Positions 54,852 through 62,737 of a stretch of 64,000 nt of DNA are shown here, piece by piece. The stretch comes from Halomonas sp. A40-4 (GTDB lineage: Bacteria > Pseudomonadota > Gammaproteobacteria > Pseudomonadales > Halomonadaceae): positions 2,790,001-2,854,000 of the forward strand of contig NZ_CP065230.1 of assembly GCF_015767635.1 (NCBI RefSeq). The letters run 5' to 3'. Below the pieces are notes generated by a model that was given only the letters and a program-made list of their open reading frames with translations, had not been told where the DNA came from and ran no database searches. Made by a program: the position numbers and the translations under genes. The stretch's first letter is position 1; the number at the start of each line of letters is the position of its first letter.

Positions 54852-55795
54852 ATCCTCGCATTAAACATCGCATCACCCGCCGACAAAGCCTTGCGCTCAT
54901 CGGCGCCACGTTCGCCGCCATGACGCTTCCCACCACATCGCTTTTTGCCAACACCGGCGGGATGCGCTACAAGACCTTTGCGGGCACGGACAAACAACTG
55001 CCCGTGATCGGCATGGGCACCTGGCGTACCTTCAACGTTGGCAACGACCCTGAGCTGCTCGATGCGCGCACCGAGGTGGTGAAGGCCTTTTTCGAACATG
55101 GCGGCGGCCTGATCGACTCTTCGCCCATGTACGGCTCGGCGCCGGATGTGATGGGCTATGCCCTGCAACAACTCGGCACGCCCGAGAGCCTGTTCTCCGC
55201 AGAGAAGGTCTGGAGCCCCGCCGGTGGTTCAGCCCGCGAGCAGGTGGCGGAGCTGAAAGACCGCTGGACGGTGGATCACTTCGATCTGGTGCAGGTACAT
55301 AACCTGACCGACTGGCGCGACCACCTGGCCGCGCTGCAGGAGATGAAAACCGAAGGCGTTATCCGCCATGTGGGCATCACCACCTCCCACGGGCGGCGCC
55401 ACCGCGAGATCGAGCAGATCATGACGTCAGAGGACATCGACTTCGTGCAGCTCACCTACAACATCACCCACCGCGAAGTTGAAAACCGGCTACTGCCCCT
55501 GGCACAAGAGCGGGGCATCGGGGTGATCGCCAATCGCCCTTATGATGGCGGCAGCCTGATCAAGCACCTTAAGCGCCGTGACGCGCCACTGCCCGAGTGG
55601 GCCAACGAGGAGTGCGGTTGCACCACCTGGGCGGACTTTCTGCTCAAGTTTATCGTCAGCCACCCGGCGATCACCTGCGCGATACCCGCTACCACCCAGG
55701 TCGAGCATATGCGCGAGAACATGCGCGCCGGCCACTCTCCTATGCCCTCGGCCGATGCCCGGCAGCGGATGGCTGATTATATCGAGTCGCTATGA
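54848..55795 (+). CDS. Tat-exported aldo/keto reductase
   Basis: 315 residues. The N-terminus MNPRIKHRITRRQSLALIG carries a twin-arginine motif (TRRQSLAL) before a hydrophobic stretch and an Ala-rich cleavage zone near residue 35, so folded export is likely. The AKR domain keeps the tetrad: Asp and Tyr in GLIDSSPMYGSA, Lys in SAEKVWSP, His in DLVQVHNLTD. Periplasmic AKRs are uncommon because NADPH is cytoplasmic; the cofactor may be loaded before export. It is coupled to membrane protein genes on both sides by ATGA overlaps. Confidence 0.9.
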   Translation: MNPRIKHRITRRQSLALIGATFAAMTLPTTSLFANTGGMRYKTFAGTDKQLPVIGMGTWRTFNVGNDPELLDARTEVVKAFFEHGGGLIDSSPMYGSAPDVMGYALQQLGTPESLFSAEKVWSPAGGSAREQVAELKDRWTVDHFDLVQVHNLTDWRDHLAALQEMKTEGVIRHVGITTSHGRRHREIEQIMTSEDIDFVQLTYNITHREVENRLLPLAQERGIGVIANRPYDGGSLIKHLKRRDAPLPEWANEECGCTTWADFLLKFIVSHPAITCAIPATTQVEHMRENMRAGHSPMPSADARQRMADYIESL

Positions 55796-56463
55796 ACGCC
55801 TGGACAAGTTACCGGCTACAGGACTTTATTCCCTTCACCGCGGAGGTTTACTTCCGCCTGCTGGAGCGCATGGGCGAAACCTTCTGGCCGCTGCACCTGC
55901 TGACCCTCGGGCTCGGCGCCGCGGCCCTTACACTGGCGCTGAGGCACCGCCCGCGACTCGCCTGCCTGCTACCCGCTCCGCTCTGGGCCTTTGTCGCCGT
56001 GGCGTTTTTCTTTCAGCGCTATGCAGCGCTCAACTGGGCGGGGGGCTATGTGGGCAACGCCTTCATCGCCCAGGCCGTGCTGCTGGTAGTGATGGCGCTA
56101 ACAGGGTGGGGAATGGATAAAGCCCCGCGTAGCACAAGCCCGCCCGTCATTCTGGGCACCGCCATCGCCCTCTTCGGCCTGATCGTCATGCCGCTGATAG
56201 CGCCGCTCAGCGGCGATTCCTGGTACCAGGCGGAAGTGTTCGGCCTACACGCCGACCCCACGGCGGTGACCACGCTTGGCCTGTTGCTCATCATGCTGCG
56301 GGGTTTCGCCCTCTGGATCGCCGCCATCATCCCAACGCTCTGGCTGGTCGTGTCAGGCCTGACCCTGCAGGTGTTGGGTTCGACGGGCGCCACGGTGCTG
56401 TTCGCCATATTGGCGATCGTGCTGATTGGGCTGGTCTGGAAAAGCATTGAGTTCAAGCGATAG
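55792..56463 (+). CDS. DUF6064-like membrane protein
   Basis: 223 residues with about six helices. The pattern FIPFTAEVYFRLLERMGETFWPLHLL, split here as YFRLLERMGETFWP, then RYAALNWAGGYVGNAFIAQA and ADPTAVTTLGLLLIMLRG fits the DUF6064 family, which has no known biochemical role. The start overlaps the previous stop by 4 bases. It closes the four-gene AKR operon. Confidence 0.78.
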   Translation: MNAWTSYRLQDFIPFTAEVYFRLLERMGETFWPLHLLTLGLGAAALTLALRHRPRLACLLPAPLWAFVAVAFFFQRYAALNWAGGYVGNAFIAQAVLLVVMALTGWGMDKAPRSTSPPVILGTAIALFGLIVMPLIAPLSGDSWYQAEVFGLHADPTAVTTLGLLLIMLRGFALWIAAIIPTLWLVVSGLTLQVLGSTGATVLFAILAIVLIGLVWKSIEFKR

Positions 56464-56546
56464 CGTCGCTGCACTGACGCCGTAAGCGTGGAGGTAACGG
56501 CGCTACGTGCCGCGCTTGGTGAACGTGTCCGCAGCGGCGCCTGATG

Positions 56547-56972
56547 CTAAGCCTTTTTTAAGAGAACAGCCTGGGTCTTATCCTTGCTGTAGCCCAGAGA
56601 CTCATAGAAGAGGTGAGACTGTTCTCTCAGCGCATTGGCGCGCACTCGGATAACACTGACCTTTCCAGACAGCCATTTTTCCGCTTCGAGAACCAGGCCC
56701 TTGCCAAGCCCCTGGCCTCTGGCGTCTTCGCTGACCACCAGGCTAACTATCTCGCCTTTGACGCCCTCCGCCAAGCGCACATCAATAATAGCAGACACAC
56801 AGCCGAGAACGTTGCCAGCCACCTCTGCGACAAACACTTCCCCACCCTGCTCTCGCAAGGCGCTTATATTGGCTGAAAGTGATTCTTCAGAGTGATCATA
56901 GCCAAGCTGCGCCATTAGCGGGACCAACGCTTGGGCGTCTTGGTGGGTATACTTTCTATAAATTGTATTCAT
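56547..56972 (-). CDS. GNAT-family N-acetyltransferase
   Basis: 141 residues with the GNAT acetyl-CoA loop VSLVVSEDARGQGLGKGLVLEAE (Q/R-x2-G-x-G/A at RGQGLG) and a terminal LFYESLGYSKDKTQAVLLKK. It transfers an acetyl group to an unknown amine. The ribosome site is weak (GAAGAT). It and the phosphatase gene 48 bases upstream may form a pair. Confidence 0.88.
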   Translation of the reverse strand: MNTIYRKYTHQDAQALVPLMAQLGYDHSEESLSANISALREQGGEVFVAEVAGNVLGCVSAIIDVRLAEGVKGEIVSLVVSEDARGQGLGKGLVLEAEKWLSGKVSVIRVRANALREQSHLFYESLGYSKDKTQAVLLKKA

Positions 56973-57020
56973 GTATCTTCGGTGCCAAGGTAATTGTCGC
57001 CACGCCCAGCCTAGCCCCAG

Positions 57021-57359
57021 CTATGTTTCGACGGAAGATAATCGCACATACGCTGGCACCCTTTCCTTGAGCAATTTGATGAGTTCAGGCTGCATGAACT
57101 CATACTGATCGGGAATATCCAAGCAGACTAGCGGCTTCTCCTTCAACGCGTCCTTGTACATCCTTGCGACCTCATCCTGGTGGTGCTTTTCCATCACCAG
57201 AACAATATCGGCCCACTCAATCAAGTCTCGGGACACAGGCGTTTGGGCATGTACCCCTGTGCCAGCGCCGATTGCCTGGATACCGGGATAAGCGGAAAAG
57301 ACACTTTCCGCCGTCGGACTGCGTAGCCTGTTTTCGCTGCAGATGAATAGAAGGTTCAT
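57021..57359 (-). CDS. Low-molecular-weight protein tyrosine phosphatase-like
   Basis: 112 residues. The P-loop CSENRLRSPTAE (C-x5-R-S) is at residues 7-18 and begins the fold; a shorter acid loop follows near WADIVLVMEKHHQDE and LDIPDQYEFM. It is shorter than classic LMW-PTPs (about 150) and fits the small family annotated as LMW-PTP-like, often found on mobile DNA. ATG 57359 follows GAGGGAG; the upstream open frame is not family-like. Substrate unknown. Confidence 0.85.
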   Translation of the reverse strand: MNLLFICSENRLRSPTAESVFSAYPGIQAIGAGTGVHAQTPVSRDLIEWADIVLVMEKHHQDEVARMYKDALKEKPLVCLDIPDQYEFMQPELIKLLKERVPAYVRLSSVET

Positions 57360-57383
57360 AAGCGCTCCCTCGTTTACTGTATG

Positions 57384-57414
57384 TGCCAACGACAATTTGC
57401 CAGATACGTTGGCA
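57384..57414. promoter_or_regulatory. Inverted repeat upstream of the phosphatase gene
   Basis: TGCCAACG and CGTTGGCA form 8-base perfect arms around a 15-base AT-rich spacer, 25 bases upstream of the phosphatase ATG. The layout is operator-like. No dedicated regulator gene is adjacent. Confidence 0.35.
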
Positions 57415-57540
57415 TTCATAACAGCACGATCAGTAAAAGTTGCATCGTAACGCGGCCGATAATGGTTATGAACCTGAGCTAGCCCTGCGCTTTAACGCGC
57501 TGGCAGCGTACCGATTGGAAGTATGGGAGAGTTGCGTGAG

Positions 57541-57577
57541 ATAAAACGACAGCGCCGGGGCAAGCCCCGGCGCTGAT
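57541..57577 (-). terminator. Terminator of the outer-membrane barrel gene
   Basis: A 12-base perfect stem (CAGCGCCGGGGC / GCCCCGGCGCTG) with AA loop is followed on the minus strand by GTCGTTTTAT, about 30 bases after the stop at 57605. Confidence 0.85.
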
Positions 57578-57604
57578 ATCGTACATGGCAAAACAGATTG
57601 ACGG

Positions 57605-58210
57605 TTAGAAGCGGAAACCGGCTGACGCGGTAAAGGTGTCGATCTTGTAGTCGCTGTCGAAGTCGTAGCGCTCGTATTCGGTACGCACCAGGAAGGGGTC
57701 GAAGTTGAACTGCGCGCCGACACCATAGACCGGATCGGTACCGTCCTGGTCTTCAAGATCAACGCTAGCACCACCAAGGTTACCGTCGATGTCGGTTTCC
57801 CACTTGGCCACACCGGCCTTGGCGAAGGCGGTAAACCAAGAGGTGATGGGCAATTGGCCGACCAGACTCGCCCCGTAGGCGTCGGATTCCAAATCGGTAT
57901 TGGCGTCACTATTACCCTTCAGGCGCGTACGACCCAGATCAGCATAGAAGATTTCGGTGGCGAAGTAAGGATTGATTTCGTAGCCGACGAAACCTTTGAA
58001 GACGTTGTCTTCGTCATCATCCAGATCAAAGTCTTCAGCGCCATTGGAGATGAAATTATCGACATCGTCGTCGTCATTCTTCAGCGAGCTGAAACCGGTA
58101 CCGATACCCAGATAGAGTCCATCAGCATTGGGCGCGGCGAATGCCGACGGTGCCGCGGCGAGCAGAGCGGTAGAGGCAAACGAGGCGGTAAGTAGGGTTC
58201 TGAGTTTCAC
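57605..58210 (-). CDS. OmpA/OmpW-like outer-membrane beta-barrel protein
   Basis: 201 residues: signal peptide (cleaved after SAFA, residue 25), then an eight-stranded barrel ending in TASAGFRF with the terminal Phe needed for outer-membrane assembly. Loops are very acidic (NDDDDVDNF, EDFDLDDDEDN), as expected in a halophile. No peptidoglycan-binding domain follows. Translation starts at GTG 58210 after AAGGAG. Possible small-solute pore or structural barrel; exact role unknown. Confidence 0.88.
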   Translation of the reverse strand: MKLRTLLTASFASTALLAAAPSAFAAPNADGLYLGIGTGFSSLKNDDDDVDNFISNGAEDFDLDDDEDNVFKGFVGYEINPYFATEIFYADLGRTRLKGNSDANTDLESDAYGASLVGQLPITSWFTAFAKAGVAKWETDIDGNLGGASVDLEDQDGTDPVYGVGAQFNFDPFLVRTEYERYDFDSDYKIDTFTASAGFRF

Positions 58211-58389
58211 GTGTCTTCTCCTTGTGACGACTTGCTATGAAAGATTCTATGAATCGTCATGTATTGAAAGGCGATCCTGCCTTGATTCACTCAATGTGAC
58301 AGTCGTTTGATTCACACATATCAAACATAGACAGAACACTGTTCGATAACAAGGATAATCCAGTTACGACGGGTAAGTTTTTGTTGCAA

Positions 58390-58423
58390 AAAAAGCGCCT
58401 CTACCTGGAAGGTAGAGGCGCTT
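58390..58423 (-). terminator. Terminator at the end of the CPBP cassette
   Basis: AAGCGCCTCTACC and GGTAGAGGCGCTT form a 13-base stem with a 5-base loop, followed on the minus strand by a run of seven T. Its right arm shares the AAGCG end of the adjacent attC-like site. Confidence 0.8.
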
Positions 58424-58472
58424 GAGTTAAGACGAGCCACTAAGCGGCTTCTTCTTGAACAAACTGTTAGAC
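58418..58472 (-). other. attC-like integron recombination site
   Basis: On the minus strand the segment begins GTCTAACAGTTTGTTCAAG and ends GTCTTAACTCAAGCG, with AAGCCGCTTAGTGGC between. This matches the layout of classic class-1-type attC sites (TCTAAC, GTTCAAG, central dyad, CTTAACTCAAGCG). The last TTAGA of the R' core is missing and replaced by a terminator stem. It lies directly after the CPBP gene stop. Confidence 0.7.
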
Positions 58473-58479
58473 CGCGGTA

Positions 58480-59226
58480 CTACGTTGCACCTGCGACAAT
58501 AACGACCACATGAGCAGTAGCGTGTGCGAGAAAGGCAGACTCCAAGCCCCAGCGCCAGTACGAGAAGCCGAACAACACGCCCGGAATGGTATTGCTGACT
58601 AGCACGTAGGTGACAACGGAGGGGGTAAGATTGATCCCCATGGCCGTTGCAGCGGGGAGATGGCCGACGCCAAAAAGCAAGGCTGCTACGAGGATTGCAG
58701 CCACCACATAGCGAGGGGCTGGCGCACCATTGCGTCGCTGGAAGAGCCGCCATTCCAACCAGACGATCAGAGTCATCAGCCCCCAGCGCATCAAGATTTC
58801 TTCCGTGATGCCACCGTAGAGCAGCCGAGCCGAAACAGGGATGTTGAAGGCCGGGGCAGCGCTCTGCACCTCGAGTGGCGCGGCCTGCCCTGCAATTAGC
58901 AGTACAGCACCCGCAACGAGGCCTATAAGTGCGCCAGGTAGTAGCTGAGGCTTTGCGGCCCTCCAGACACTTGAGCCGGATAGTACCGCCTCTGTCACAG
59001 GTGCCCTGAGGCCGACCGACCTTGAGAGCGCCGCGCCTAACCAAGCGGCCAACGCAAGGAAGAGCCCGCTCTGTATCAGGCTCGCGGTGACAGCGACACT
59101 TTGCGGCACTGGCGTTTGTGCCCCATGCAAGAGTTGCGGAATCACGGTTAGCGTCAATACGACAACGCCAAGCATACCTACTGCCCACAGTGCCGCACTC
59201 AGGCGCAATTTAGATACCTGAATCAT
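58480..59226 (-). CDS. CPBP-family intramembrane protease-like protein (cassette gene)
   Basis: 248 residues, about seven helices. The three CPBP motifs are present: GGITEEILMRWG (Glu-Glu-x3-Arg, residues 137-148), LLFGVGHLPAA and FLAHATAHVV (His). The family includes CAAX-type proteases and bacteriocin-immunity proteins. ATG 59226 follows AAGGAA; the longer open frame runs through an attC-like sequence and is not coding. Being bounded by attC-like sites on both sides, it is a mobile gene cassette. Confidence 0.87.
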   Translation of the reverse strand: MIQVSKLRLSAALWAVGMLGVVVLTLTVIPQLLHGAQTPVPQSVAVTASLIQSGLFLALAAWLGAALSRSVGLRAPVTEAVLSGSSVWRAAKPQLLPGALIGLVAGAVLLIAGQAAPLEVQSAAPAFNIPVSARLLYGGITEEILMRWGLMTLIVWLEWRLFQRRNGAPAPRYVVAAILVAALLFGVGHLPAATAMGINLTPSVVTYVLVSNTIPGVLFGFSYWRWGLESAFLAHATAHVVVIVAGAT

Positions 59227-59259
59227 CAAATTCCTTAGCAACGCTACAAGCGGACTAGC

Positions 59260-59338
59260 GCTAGCAGTAACCGGCACTGAAGCGGGGCGTAGGGAACCCC
59301 GCAAGGGATATGGTGTCCGATTGACCGCCTGGTTATGG
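59260..59338 (-). other. attC-like site, degenerate
   Basis: On the minus strand CCATAACCAGGCGGTCAATC and GGACACC are mirrored imperfectly by GTGCCGGTTACTGC about 45 bases on, enclosing a GCGGGG / CCCCGC hairpin. This is the architecture of an attC with a large variable loop. It would be the end of the cassette that preceded the CPBP cassette. Confidence 0.5.
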
Positions 59339-59517
59339 GTCCGTTCACCCGTTGTTTTGTTCTGGCATCCGATACCGAATGCCGACTCCCTGATACTTTG
59401 CACCATCAGGACCAACGGCGCCACGAACCAGAACACTGAACGTGCGGATTTACCCGGAGGACTCGCCGGATGGCATGATGGTTTGCCTGTCCATCAGCCG
59501 CCCTCCCACTTCGCTTT

Positions 59518-59883
59518 CTACCGGCTGGTTTTCCGGCGGTCCATCGCCGCGGCAATGTCCTCTTCGTGCTCTTCGCCCCAGCCGCAAAGCGGCTCCATAG
59601 CCCGCACCAGACTCGCGCCGAAGGGCGTCAGCGAGTAGTCGACGCGCAGCGGGATCTCCCCATAGTCCGTTCGCTGGACGATGCCGTCGGACTCGAGCTC
59701 TTTTAGCTGCTGGATCAACATTTTGTCGCTCACGCCCCGGACGCTTCGCCTGAGCTCGCCGTAACGCGTCGGGCCCTTGTTTAAAAAGAACAGAATCAAC
59801 GGTTTCCATTTCCCGGAGATCACTTGCAGCGTCGCATGCAGGCCGCAAATGAAACGCGGGATTTCTGAGTTTTCTTTCGCCAT
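59518..59883 (-). CDS. HxlR-family regulator
   Basis: 121 residues: winged helix with VISGKWKPLILFFLNKGPTRYGEL (residues 20-43), SDKMLIQQLKELESDGIVQR and VDYSLTPFG, typical of HxlR proteins. Cys13 near the N-terminus (PRFICGLHATLQ) is in the place of the redox cysteine of YodB/HypR-type sensors of quinones and aldehydes. It is divergent from the SDR and quinone reductase genes, which are therefore its likely targets. Confidence 0.9.
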   Translation of the reverse strand: MAKENSEIPRFICGLHATLQVISGKWKPLILFFLNKGPTRYGELRRSVRGVSDKMLIQQLKELESDGIVQRTDYGEIPLRVDYSLTPFGASLVRAMEPLCGWGEEHEEDIAAAMDRRKTSR

Positions 59884-59887
59884 AACG

Positions 59888-59912
59888 GGTACTTACCAAA
59901 AGGTGCATACTT
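59888..59912. promoter_or_regulatory. HxlR operator candidate
   Basis: Between the divergent HxlR and SDR genes, GTACTTACC is followed after a short spacer by GCATACTTG. The repeated TACTT motif resembles sites bound by HxlR/YodB regulators. Weak evidence on its own. Confidence 0.35.
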
Positions 59913-59977
59913 GAACATTTGTAAGCGGTTTATATATCGTGAAGGCGAATCAAGTCAACACACACGGAGACCCAACC

Positions 59978-60712
59978 ATGAGTCGGCTAAACGGTAAAAT
60001 CGCACTAATCACAGGCGGCGCCAGCGGCATCGGCCTGGCCTCGGCCCAACGCCTTATCGAAGAAGGCGCCTTCGTCTTCATTACCGGGCGGCGCCAGGAC
60101 GCCCTCGACAACGCGGTTGAGGCACTGGGATCCAACGCCCGGAGCATCCAGGCGGATGTGACAAAGCCGGAGGATCTCGACCGCGTCTTCGAAACGATCC
60201 AGGAAGAGAAAGTCCATCTGGACGTCCTGGTGGCCAACGCGGGCGTCGGCGAATTCGCCAGCCTGGGACAAATCACCGAAGCGCACTACGACTACATCTT
60301 CGACATCAACGTCAAAGGCACCCTCTTCACCGTCCAGAAGGCGCTGCCCCTGATGAAGCACGGCGGCTCCATCATCCTCACCGGGTCCACGGTGGGCAGC
60401 ATGGGCACCCCGGCCATGAGCATCTACAGCGCCTCCAAGGCGGCCGTCCGCAATCTGGCGCGCAGTTGGGCCCATGATCTCAGGGGCACCGGCATTCGCG
60501 TGAACGTCATGTCTCCCGGGCCGACCCAAACAGACAAGCTGATGGAACTGCTCCCATCCGAAGCTCTGAGCGAGATGAACCGGACCGTACCGCTTGAGCG
60601 TCTGGGCGATCCCAAGGAAACCGCAGGCGCGGTGGCGTTCCTGGCGTCCGACGACAGCAGCTTTATGACAGGGAGCGAGGTGTTCGTTGACGGGGGCTAC
60701 GCGCAGGTTTAG
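59978..60712 (+). CDS. SDR-family oxidoreductase
   Basis: 244 residues, classical SDR: cofactor motif ITGGASGIGLA (residues 10-20), NAGVGEF near 86, and catalytic Ser with SIYSASKAAVRN (Tyr-x3-Lys). The arginine in TGRRQD after strand 2 suggests NADPH. The frame opens with GTG at 59939, but ATG 59978 follows GGAG and gives the normal length. It is divergent from hxlR and 38 bases before the quinone reductase gene. Confidence 0.9.
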   Translation: MSRLNGKIALITGGASGIGLASAQRLIEEGAFVFITGRRQDALDNAVEALGSNARSIQADVTKPEDLDRVFETIQEEKVHLDVLVANAGVGEFASLGQITEAHYDYIFDINVKGTLFTVQKALPLMKHGGSIILTGSTVGSMGTPAMSIYSASKAAVRNLARSWAHDLRGTGIRVNVMSPGPTQTDKLMELLPSEALSEMNRTVPLERLGDPKETAGAVAFLASDDSSFMTGSEVFVDGGYAQV

Positions 60713-60750
60713 ATGGCTATCCCACTATTCCCTCGATGGAAGGAAAGAAC

Positions 60751-61710
60751 ATGAAGGCTGCCTATTATGAGGTTCCAGGCGGACCGGAGGTCCTGAGCTA
60801 CATAGAAGTCGAGGCTCCGGTTTGTCCCGAGGATGGAGTACTCCTCCGGGTGGAAGCAATCTCGATTGAGGGGGGCGATCTCATCAATCGGGCGACGGCG
60901 ACGCCTCAGGTGGCAGGCCACGTTCCTGGCTATGCGGCCTCGGGCGAGATCGTCGAGGTTGGCGCGAAGGTTCGCGACCGCTTCATCGGGCAAAAGGTGA
61001 CGTCATTCAACATGGGCGGGTCCCATGCCGAATTGCGCGCTGTGAAGGCCACGCGAACATGGATCGTGCCGGACGGGTTGCAGATGGCGGCTGCGGCTGC
61101 CCTGCCCATCTCGTTTGGAGCCGCCCATCACAGCCTGTTCGCGCGTGGCAACCTGGTCGACGGCGAGACCCTGCTCGTGCAAGGCGGAGCGGGCAGCGTC
61201 GGGGTCGCGGCGATCCAACTGGCACATCGCGCCGGCTCGAAGGTATTGGCAACCGTCTCGGGCGCGGATCGCGCTGCGCGACTGCGGGCTTATGGGCTGG
61301 ACGCCGCGATCGACCACCGCTCAGAGGATGTCACCGCGGCCGTCATGCGACTGACCGACGACCGCGGCGTGGATCTGGTCGTCGACCCTGTCGGGTCCAC
61401 GCTCGCAGGATCGCTTGCCGCACTCCGGCCCGAGGGCCGTCTGGTCTTCGTCGGCAATGCAGGGCGCGCGTCGCTGGACCTGGACCTCTGGCCCGCCTTG
61501 CAGGCCAACCAGACGCTTCTAGGGGTATTCATGGGCAGCCAGCTCGAAAAACCCGAAGTCCACAGGACGGTCGACGACATGTTGCGCCTGGCAGCTACCG
61601 GTGAGCTGGAGGTTCCCATCGATCGACGGTTTTCGCTTTGCGAGGCCGCGGCGGCCCATGCCTATGCCGAGGAAAATTCCATTCTGGGCCGGGTCGTCCT
61701 TATCCCTTGA
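60751..61710 (+). CDS. Zinc-type MDR / NADPH quinone oxidoreductase
   Basis: 319 residues of the quinone oxidoreductase branch of the MDR family: MKAAYYEVPGGPEVL at the start, HVPGYAASGEIVEVG, and the NADPH motif VQGGAGSVGVAAIQLAHRAG (about residues 144-163). No zinc cysteines are seen. It probably reduces quinones or enones. AAGGAAAG precedes ATG 60751. With the SDR and HxlR genes it forms a compact electrophile-response unit. Confidence 0.9.
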   Translation: MKAAYYEVPGGPEVLSYIEVEAPVCPEDGVLLRVEAISIEGGDLINRATATPQVAGHVPGYAASGEIVEVGAKVRDRFIGQKVTSFNMGGSHAELRAVKATRTWIVPDGLQMAAAAALPISFGAAHHSLFARGNLVDGETLLVQGGAGSVGVAAIQLAHRAGSKVLATVSGADRAARLRAYGLDAAIDHRSEDVTAAVMRLTDDRGVDLVVDPVGSTLAGSLAALRPEGRLVFVGNAGRASLDLDLWPALQANQTLLGVFMGSQLEKPEVHRTVDDMLRLAATGELEVPIDRRFSLCEAAAAHAYAEENSILGRVVLIP

Positions 61711-62133
61711 CCTGCAAGGCCCGTGACCGCCGCGAAGGCATACGCCCGGGTCGCTGCATCGGGGACCGTTGCCGTAGATGGGAAATGTAACGTTGATCTG
61801 GCGCTGGCCATGCCTGGCTGTTGGCTACCATCGATGACGATTCGGCAAGGGCGACGGAAACTGCATCATGGACAGGATCGCACATCAAGAGGACAGCATC
61901 GCCGCCCTTCAACAACTTTCGCGGGACACCCATTCGCGTAAATTCGAACGGGTGTCCTGTAGACACGTTTTTCCGACTCAAGGGAGAAGCAAGTCTCATC
62001 GACCCCAACCGTTGGATGGAGTTGATTGACGTGATTGAACACTGCCGCCTGATTGACTAGCGATGTAGACCGTACTATGGCGCTATCCATTTTGCCTCAT
62101 CAGTAGCGCATAATGCCGCTGTGCTTTGCCTTG
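61711..62133. other. Gene-free interval in the cassette region
   Basis: No convincing gene in 423 bases. A near-perfect inverted repeat lies at 61924-61957 (GGACACCC-A-TTCG against CGAA-C-GGGTGTCC). Short open frames on both strands show no recognisable family and are probably decayed coding DNA. The right end holds a collapsed attC-like sequence. Confidence 0.5.
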
Positions 62134-62139
62134 TTAACC
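62107..62139 (-). other. Collapsed attC-like remnant after the GNAT gene
   Basis: On the minus strand GGTTAACAAGGC, which contains the GNAT stop codon, is followed only 20 bases later by GGCATTATGC, close to the GGCGTTATGC end of the attC at 63935. This looks like an attC whose central dyad has been deleted. Confidence 0.45.
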
Positions 62140-62640
62140 CTTGGCTGAGAATGCCTGATGGTACAACACTTCCCCTCTTGGAAAGCCACCGGAAAATGAT
62201 AGAGCCTGAAAATACTCAGGGGGCACACCGGGAAAGACCAGCCCATCTACAACCGTAAATCCGAAGCGACCATAATAGCCAGGATCACCGAGTACTACGC
62301 AGCCAGAGGTACCCATTGCCTCAAGGGCAGCAAGGGAGCTTCGCATTAGCTTAGATCCAATACCGAGCCGTTGATATTCAGGAAGAACAGATATTGGTCC
62401 AAGCCCAAACCAGCCGGTTGCACCACCTGAAAGAGTTACCGGGGAAATTGCAACATGACCAATAATTTCTTCATCAGACTTAGCCACCTGAGAGATCGTC
62501 AACGCTCCCGCACAGCGAAGTGCATCAACAATGAAATGCTCAGTATGATCAGTATGAGGAGCGCTTAAAAACGCCCGCTCAGTAATCTGATGTATCTTCA
62601 ACTCATCGCCGACTTTTTCATTACTTATTTCAACATCCAC
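62134..62640 (-). CDS. GNAT N-acetyltransferase, cassette gene
   Basis: 168 residues. The acetyl-CoA loop is LGPISVLPEYQRLGIGSKLMRSSL (Q-x-x-G-I-G), followed by VVLGDPGYYGRFGF, which places it with YhbS-like acetyltransferases. The best start is GTG 62640 after AGAGG; the longer open frame upstream runs through an attC site and is not coding. The stop TAA lies in the attC-like sequence, as is common in integron cassettes. Confidence 0.85.
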   Translation of the reverse strand: MDVEISNEKVGDELKIHQITERAFLSAPHTDHTEHFIVDALRCAGALTISQVAKSDEEIIGHVAISPVTLSGGATGWFGLGPISVLPEYQRLGIGSKLMRSSLAALEAMGTSGCVVLGDPGYYGRFGFTVVDGLVFPGVPPEYFQALSFSGGFPRGEVLYHQAFSAKG

Positions 62641-62659
62641 ACTAAACCTCTTGCACGAA

Positions 62660-62737
62660 TTAACGCAGAGCTTTGCGGCAATTTTGGAACCGCGCGAAGC
62701 GGTGAAAAAATTGTCCGGCAACAGCGTCTTGTTATGC
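62660..62737 (-). other. attC-like integron site between two cassettes
   Basis: About 78 bases. On the minus strand it starts GCATAACAAGACGCTGTTGC and ends GCCGCAAAGCTCTGCGTTAA; the outer arms are partially complementary, and the middle has a dyad AATTTT...CCGC-TTCG-GCGG...AAAATT. The upstream gene's stop codon (TAA) is within GCATAAC. Layout and end sequences fit attC sites of chromosomal integrons. Confidence 0.75.

Noticed and set aside
59227..59436. A longer N-terminus for the CPBP gene (containing NQAVNRTPYPLRG)
   Set aside because: The extra sequence is the read-through of an attC-like site, a common mis-annotation in cassettes; ATG 59226 has AAGGAA upstream.
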